64,000 nucleotides of DNA from the NCBI GenBank assembly GCA_028291265.1, contig JAQGIK010000143.1, positions 62,001 to 126,000 of the forward strand, in the 5' to 3' direction. The position numbers and the translations under genes were made by a program. Shown in pieces: positions 59,591 to 64,000 of this stretch. Every line of letters begins with the position of its first letter. Position 1 is the first letter of the stretch. The notes under the pieces were generated by a model. The model had not been told where the DNA came from and did no database searches. It was given only the letters and a program-made list of their open reading frames with translations. Source of the DNA: Caulobacter sp. GTDB lineage: Bacteria; Pseudomonadota; Alphaproteobacteria; Caulobacterales; Caulobacteraceae.

Positions 59591-60946
59591 CTATTCCAAA
59601 TTTTCAGCTATTTTCTCTCGCGCCAGGATGGCCGGCTTGAGACCACGCAGCAGGAGCCGCAGCACCAGCCAGGTCAGGCCGAGTCCGACGGTGACGACCA
59701 GCGCAAGCGACCAGCCGAGCTTGGCGGGGTCACGGAAGACGAAATCGGTCACCGCCCCGACCGCCATCGGACCAAATCCGGCGCCGATCAGTGCGCTGAG
59801 GCCGAAGTAGAGGCCGGTCATCTGGCCACGCAGATGGGCCGGAGCCATCAGCTGAATCGTCGCCGAGAAATAGACCATGTAGGGGATGACCAGGACCTGC
59901 AGAAATCCCAATACGATCACGAACACCCAAGGATTGGGGATGGAGAAGGCGACCGCCGCGGCCGGGACGCCGGCCAGCAGCACCCAGCTGTAGAAGCGGA
60001 CATGGGCGTCCTTCATGCCCCGGCCGTAGAGCCAGTCCATGATCCCGCCCTTGAACACCACAGCGAAGGCGGACGCGAAGGAGATCAGGCTGATCACCGG
60101 TCCGAACTGCAACGGCGCCCAGCCATAGTGACGGGTGATGAAGGCCGGGGCCCAGGACGACAGTCCGCTGGAGCAGATCGAGATGAAGGCGACGCCGAGG
60201 GCCAGCGGCAGGGTCAGGCGCCACTCACTCTTCAGATAGGCGATGAGGTTGCGGTCGCCGAGCGCCGAACTCCGCGCCTTGCGGGCCCCCAGTCGCTCCG
60301 GCTCACGGAAGCTGAAAGCCAGGAAGGCCAAGACCAGACCCGGCGCCCCGAGCAACATGAAGGCCATCTGCCAGGGCGCGAAGGCCGCCGTACCAGGCCA
60401 AACCTTGTGAAGCTGGCTGGCCGCGGCGATGGCCACGGCGGCCAGGGTGAAGGAGGCGGCCATGCCGAGCTTCTGGCCCATGGCGAACACCGACATGGCG
60501 GTGGCCAGCCGCTCACGGGCGAACCGGTCGGCGAGCAGGGAATAGGCGGCCGGCACCAGCGCCGCCTCGCCGACGCCGATGGCCATGCGCGAGACCAGCA
60601 GGGTTTCGAAGCTGTTCGACAGACCGGAGGCCAGAGTCGCCAGCGACCAGAAAATCATGCCGATAAAGATCACCCATCGGCGCGGAAAACGGTCGGCGGC
60701 ATAGCCCAGCGGCAGGCCGAAAACTGCGTAGAAGACGGCGAAGGCCGGCCCCAGGATGATGCTCATCCGGAAGTCGGACAGCGCCAGGTGAGCCTTGATC
60801 GGCTCCACCATCATGGTCATCGAGTAGCGGTCGACCCAGGCGATGAAATAAAAGACGAACAGGACGCCCAGCATCCACCAAGCCGAGAAGGCGGCTTTGG
60901 CGGGGGCCGCCGGCGTGGCCGCCGTGTCAGCCGGGACGTCGGTCAT
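59591..60946 (-). CDS. MFS transporter, spinster-like (third copy)
   Basis: 451 aa, about 12 helices. The N-terminal helix and loop FYFIAWVDRYSMTMMVEPIK, then SDFRMSIILGPAFAVFYAVFG and YAADRFPRRWVIF, make it the closest relative of the transporter at 19309. Strong ribosome site AGGAGGA before ATG 60946. It follows the acyl-CoA dehydrogenase pair 2 by 63 bp on the same strand and is followed by the AT-rich promoter region of the next operon. Probably carries the acid across the inner membrane after passage through a TonB receptor. Confidence 0.89.
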   Translation of the reverse strand: MTDVPADTAATPAAPAKAAFSAWWMLGVLFVFYFIAWVDRYSMTMMVEPIKAHLALSDFRMSIILGPAFAVFYAVFGLPLGYAADRFPRRWVIFIGMIFWSLATLASGLSNSFETLLVSRMAIGVGEAALVPAAYSLLADRFARERLATAMSVFAMGQKLGMAASFTLAAVAIAAASQLHKVWPGTAAFAPWQMAFMLLGAPGLVLAFLAFSFREPERLGARKARSSALGDRNLIAYLKSEWRLTLPLALGVAFISICSSGLSSWAPAFITRHYGWAPLQFGPVISLISFASAFAVVFKGGIMDWLYGRGMKDAHVRFYSWVLLAGVPAAAVAFSIPNPWVFVIVLGFLQVLVIPYMVYFSATIQLMAPAHLRGQMTGLYFGLSALIGAGFGPMAVGAVTDFVFRDPAKLGWSLALVVTVGLGLTWLVLRLLLRGLKPAILAREKIAENLE

Positions 60947-61009
60947 TCTGTTCCTCCTGGTCGCCCGGACCGCTTCTGATGGCGGCGTCTTAGGACGGGG
61001 TTGCGGTCG

Positions 61010-62023
61010 TCAGGCCGGAGCGGCCTGGGTCATCAATCGCAGTTGGTGGGTCAGCTGGTCGCCGCCGATCTGGGTCATCACATGCGCCCGTTTCAGCAGG
61101 ATATGGGCCTCGAGTTCGGCAGTGAAGCCTACGGCCCCGTGGTTCTGGATATTGGCCGAGGCGTTTTTCAAGGCGGCGTCGCCGGCCACCATCCGCGCCG
61201 CGGACAGCTGGAACAGGGCGTCGTCCTGCCCGGCGGCCTGGGTCAGGCCGGCCAGCAGGGTCTGGCACCAGCTGGCCTCGACCCGGGTGGCCATGTCGGC
61301 GCTGCGATGCTTGACCGACTGGAAGGCGCCGAGCGGCTGGCCGAACTGGGTCCGGACCTTGGTGAAGGCCACGGAATCGTCCCGCGCCGCTTCGGCCAGG
61401 CCGACCAGGTAGGCGCAGGTCAGGGCGGAGGCCCGGCGGCTGATCTCGCCGCCTTCGGCCCAGACCTTGGGTCGGTTGGAAGCGATGCGGGCCCGGGCCA
61501 GCGGCAGGGTCGGATCGAAGGACGGCACGACCGCCATGTCTTCCACCTCGGCCAGGGGGATCAGGCCCGCGCCGTCGGGAGACCAGACGACGACCCAGTC
61601 GGCGGCCTCCACGTCGATCAGGTGATGCGCCGCGCCCGTCGCCTCGCCGGGGTTCAGCGGATTGGCCAGACTGGCCCGCACCGTCCCGGCGATCAGGCCC
61701 TGGGCCAGATCGCTCTCGCCGGCGGCGGCGGCGGCATGGGCGCCGATCACCGTGGCCAGGACATTGGGCGAGACGGCGGCCCGGCCGAACTCCCGGAAGG
61801 CCAGGATTTCTTCCATCAGGCCGTAGCCGACGCCGCCCGCCTCTTCGCTGAGACCCAGGCCGAAGAAGCCAAGTTCGGCCATCTGCGGCCACAGGGCGCC
61901 GTCGGTATTGGGATCCAGGGTGGGGCTGGGAAAGAAGCGCGACAGCGGCGCCTCGCGGGACAGGAAGTCGGCCACGGCCTCGGCCAGTGCCTTCTGTTCG
62001 TCGGTGGGAACGAGGTTGATCAT
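61010..62023 (-). CDS. Acyl-CoA dehydrogenase-like small subunit, pair 2
   Basis: 337 aa. As in pair 1 it has the C-terminal helical domain (TKVRTQFGQPLGAFQSVKHR and NIQNHGAVGFTAELEAHILLKRAHV) but no SEP loop or GTSE motif. It starts inside the stop of the large-subunit gene (ATGA at 62020-62023), so the two are made in equal amounts. Partner subunit of a heteromeric dehydrogenase; not expected to be active alone. Confidence 0.88.
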   Translation of the reverse strand: MINLVPTDEQKALAEAVADFLSREAPLSRFFPSPTLDPNTDGALWPQMAELGFFGLGLSEEAGGVGYGLMEEILAFREFGRAAVSPNVLATVIGAHAAAAAGESDLAQGLIAGTVRASLANPLNPGEATGAAHHLIDVEAADWVVVWSPDGAGLIPLAEVEDMAVVPSFDPTLPLARARIASNRPKVWAEGGEISRRASALTCAYLVGLAEAARDDSVAFTKVRTQFGQPLGAFQSVKHRSADMATRVEASWCQTLLAGLTQAAGQDDALFQLSAARMVAGDAALKNASANIQNHGAVGFTAELEAHILLKRAHVMTQIGGDQLTHQLRLMTQAAPA

Positions 62024-63198
62024 GCCGCCTTGGGCCCCTTGGGCAGTCCGAGAATTCTCTCGCCGATGATGTTGCGCTGCACGTCGCTGCTGCCGGCGGC
62101 GATGGTGCTGGCAAAAGCGCGCAGGTAGTGGCGCGTCCAGCTGTGCATGTTGCCGCGCTCCAGGCCGACCGGACCCAGGATATCCATGGCCAGCCGTAGC
62201 GCCTTCTGCTGCGCCTCGCTGAAGTAAAGCCGGATCATCGAGCCCTCGAGGCCGGGCACGCCCTTGGCGGCTCGGGAGACTGTGGCATAGGTCATGGCCC
62301 GGATCGCCGCCATTTCGGAGCGGCTGACCGCCAGCCGGCCGAGGATGTCAGCGGTCTCGTCGGCCGTGCGATAGGCCTGGCGGGCCGGGTCGCGGACCAT
62401 CTCGATCATGTCCTCGACCAGCTGGGCGAAATAGACCTGGTCGGAGATGAAGCCGGTGCCCCGCTCGAAGCCGAGGGTGGCGTTGGCGACGTTCCAGCCA
62501 TCGTTGATCTCGCCCACCACATTGGCGATCGGGATGCGCACGTCGTTGTAGAACACCTGGCAGAAGTGGAAGTCCTCCGGGTCGACCATGGTCATGATCG
62601 GCCGCACCTCGATGCCCGGATAGTCCATGTGGCAGATGACCCAGGTGATGCCCTTGTGCTTGGGGGCATTGGGATCGGTGCGAACCAGCAGTTCCTGGTA
62701 GTCCGCCATATGGGCGTAGCTGGTCCAGATCTTCGAGCCGTTGACCACCAGATGGTCACCGTCGATCTCGGCCCGGGTGGTCAGGCCGGCCAGGTCCGAT
62801 CCCGCGTTCGGCTCGGAGAAGCCCTGGCACCAGACGACGTCGCCGCGCAGGATCTTGGGCAGGTGAAACTGTTTCTGCTCCTCCGTCCCCCGGGTGATCA
62901 GGGTCGGACCGCCGTGGTTGATGCCGACCGAGGTCACGCCGCGGTGCGGCGCCTTCACCCGGGCGCACTCCTCGAACCAGATCACCTGCTCCAGCAGGGT
63001 CAGGCCACGGCCACCGTATTCCTTGGGCCAGGCGATCCCTGCCCAGCCGCCATCGTACTGGGTTTTCTGCCAGGCCAGGTCGAATTCGCGCCAGCCGCGC
63101 CAGTCGGTCGGCCGCTCCTCGGTGGGCAGGTTGTTATGCAGCCAGTCACGCACCTGGGCGCGGAAGGTCTGCTCCTCGGGGGTCAGGCGTATCTCCAT
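62020..63198 (-). CDS. Acyl-CoA dehydrogenase, large (FAD-binding) subunit, pair 2
   Basis: 392 aa, very like the large subunit of pair 1: CQGFSEPNAGSDLAGLTTRA, NGSKIWTSYAHMADYQELL and TIAAGSSDVQRNIIGERILG. The Ala before Gly-Ser again replaces the Glu of medium-chain enzymes, and GTSE has become GSSD. It should oxidise a bulky acyl-CoA together with the small subunit. ATG 63198 is 211 bp from the divergent LysR start. First gene of the operon large subunit, small subunit, and possibly the MFS gene. Confidence 0.9.
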   Translation of the reverse strand: MEIRLTPEEQTFRAQVRDWLHNNLPTEERPTDWRGWREFDLAWQKTQYDGGWAGIAWPKEYGGRGLTLLEQVIWFEECARVKAPHRGVTSVGINHGGPTLITRGTEEQKQFHLPKILRGDVVWCQGFSEPNAGSDLAGLTTRAEIDGDHLVVNGSKIWTSYAHMADYQELLVRTDPNAPKHKGITWVICHMDYPGIEVRPIMTMVDPEDFHFCQVFYNDVRIPIANVVGEINDGWNVANATLGFERGTGFISDQVYFAQLVEDMIEMVRDPARQAYRTADETADILGRLAVSRSEMAAIRAMTYATVSRAAKGVPGLEGSMIRLYFSEAQQKALRLAMDILGPVGLERGNMHSWTRHYLRAFASTIAAGSSDVQRNIIGERILGLPKGPKAA

Positions 63199-63409
63199 GG
63201 CGCGACGCTACGGCGCCGCGCCGGACGCCACCCATCCGCTTTTTCCGTCCTTTCTTGCGATATCTCCTAGTTGGCCCGCCGCCTTGCGCCCGGCCCGGAT
63301 GGGGCGAATACTGAGGATCTGGGAAAGCGGCCGGCCACGGCGCCGGTCGCGCCCCAAAAAGGGAGCGGCCGGCGCGACGTTCGTGGCGGAGAAACGCAAA
63401 GGACGGGCC

Positions 63410-64000
63410 ATGAGTAAGGCCGTGACCAAGGCCGCCGGCAATGACGGCCTGCGACCGGACAGGTTCGACCTGGAACTGCTGCTCTACTTCACGGCCGTGG
63501 CGGAGGAGCGTTCCTTCACCCGCGCCGCCCGCCGACTGGAGATCGACCAGTCCTGGCTGTCACGAAAAATCCGCCAGTTCGAGGATGAGGTCGGCCGGCG
63601 GCTGATCGAGCGCACCACGCGCAAACTGGAACTCACCGAGACCGGCGAGGCCGTGCTGGCCGTGGGCCGCCGGCTGACCCTGGCCGCCGACGCGGCCCGC
63701 GCCGAGGTCAGCCAGATTCTCTGCGCGGCCACCGAGCGGCTGCGCATCGGCGCCCTGCCCTACAGCTTTACCGATCCGGCCCGCATCGAGCTGATCCATA
63801 CCTTCGCCGACGGCCGGCCGGAGGTGGCCATCGAGGTTTCCAACAACGCCTCCTGGGTCAACGCCAACTGGGTGCGCAGCGGCCGGCTCGACGTCGCCTT
63901 CGCCTCATCGCCATTTGACGTCACGGGGCTGGACGTGCTGGTCACGATGCCGAACGTCTACATGATCATGGTTCCCGGCGACGATCCGTTGTCGCGGCTG
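63410..64000 (+). CDS. LysR family transcriptional regulator (WLS subgroup, copy 5), cut by the window end
   Basis: 197 codons are visible with no stop; about 100 more are expected. It starts MSKAVTKAAGNDGLRPDRFD, then YFTAVAEERSFTRAARRLEIDQSWLSRKIRQFEDEVG. The effector domain begins LRIGALPYSFTDPARIELIH. It is the closest relative of LysR copy 4 in the window and, like it, is divergent from an acyl-CoA dehydrogenase operon. Likely regulator of dehydrogenase pair 2. Confidence 0.9.
   Translation, partial: MSKAVTKAAGNDGLRPDRFDLELLLYFTAVAEERSFTRAARRLEIDQSWLSRKIRQFEDEVGRRLIERTTRKLELTETGEAVLAVGRRLTLAADAARAEVSQILCAATERLRIGALPYSFTDPARIELIHTFADGRPEVAIEVSNNASWVNANWVRSGRLDVAFASSPFDVTGLDVLVTMPNVYMIMVPGDDPLSRL

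Noticed and set aside
61099-62196. Further GATATG or GATATCC words at about 61099 and 62191
   Set aside because: They lie inside coding sequence of the dehydrogenase pair 2 without a dyad partner and are probably chance.
14835-64000. Calling the cluster a steroid-degradation locus
   Set aside because: The heteromeric dehydrogenases and MaoC proteins fit, but no steroid-specific gene (KstD, KshAB, HsaC-type, IpdAB) is present, so the substrate is left open.

Overview
The window looks like a high-GC alphaproteobacterial chromosome, most likely from the Caulobacteraceae (Caulobacter or Phenylobacterium relatives). This rests on the strong G/C bias at third codon positions, three TonB-dependent receptors in 64 kb, many acyl-CoA enzymes, and several families of short intergenic hairpin repeats of a kind common in that group. 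The genus is an inference; there is no rRNA here.

Region 1 (1 to about 14.4 kb) looks like ordinary backbone. It holds a CMD-family protein, a secreted RTX calcium-binding protein, an M20 amidohydrolase, a PagL-like outer-membrane protein, a PLP dehydratase plus a DSD1-type aldolase (together resembling the dehydratase/aldolase half of the beta-hydroxyaspartate cycle), an SDR, a D-2-hydroxyacid dehydrogenase, a small membrane protein, an acetyl-CoA hydrolase/transferase-type CoA-transferase, a DctA-like symporter, a crotonase, a beta-lactamase-fold hydrolase and tRNA-Ser(CGA). Four intergenic gaps between 3.3 and 6.8 kb each carry a pair of inverted hairpin units of a different family.

Region 2 (14.8 kb to the end of the window, cut off at the right) starts directly after the tRNA gene and is almost entirely an acyl-CoA catabolic gene set. 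It has four AMP-forming acyl-CoA ligases, three two-subunit acyl-CoA dehydrogenases (two split, one fused) plus one ACAD11-like enzyme, three long FAS1/MaoC-type hot-dog proteins and one hydratase-2 protein, four crotonases, a CaiB-type CoA-transferase, a 2,4-dienoyl-CoA-reductase-like SDR, a cyclase-family hydrolase, an alpha/beta hydrolase, a LigI-like amidohydrolase, a nitrilase, a Nudix hydrolase, four MFS transporters, three TonB-dependent receptors, five LysR regulators and one MerR regulator. The genes form short operons with 4-bp start/stop overlaps, each next to its own LysR or transporter.

The parts suggest uptake of a large or hydrophobic organic acid (receptor plus MFS), activation to a CoA thioester, and repeated rounds of dehydrogenation, hydration and ring or side-chain cleavage. 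Heteromeric acyl-CoA dehydrogenases and MaoC hydratases are known from steroid and bile-acid degradation, but no KstD, Hsa or Kst genes are present, so steroids, terpenoids, alicyclic acids and aromatic side chains all remain possible. The substrate cannot be named from the sequence. The most interesting signals are the multiplied ligase/LysR/dehydrogenase modules with consistent active-site variants, paired palindromes upstream of related operons, and covarying hairpin pairs in the backbone part.
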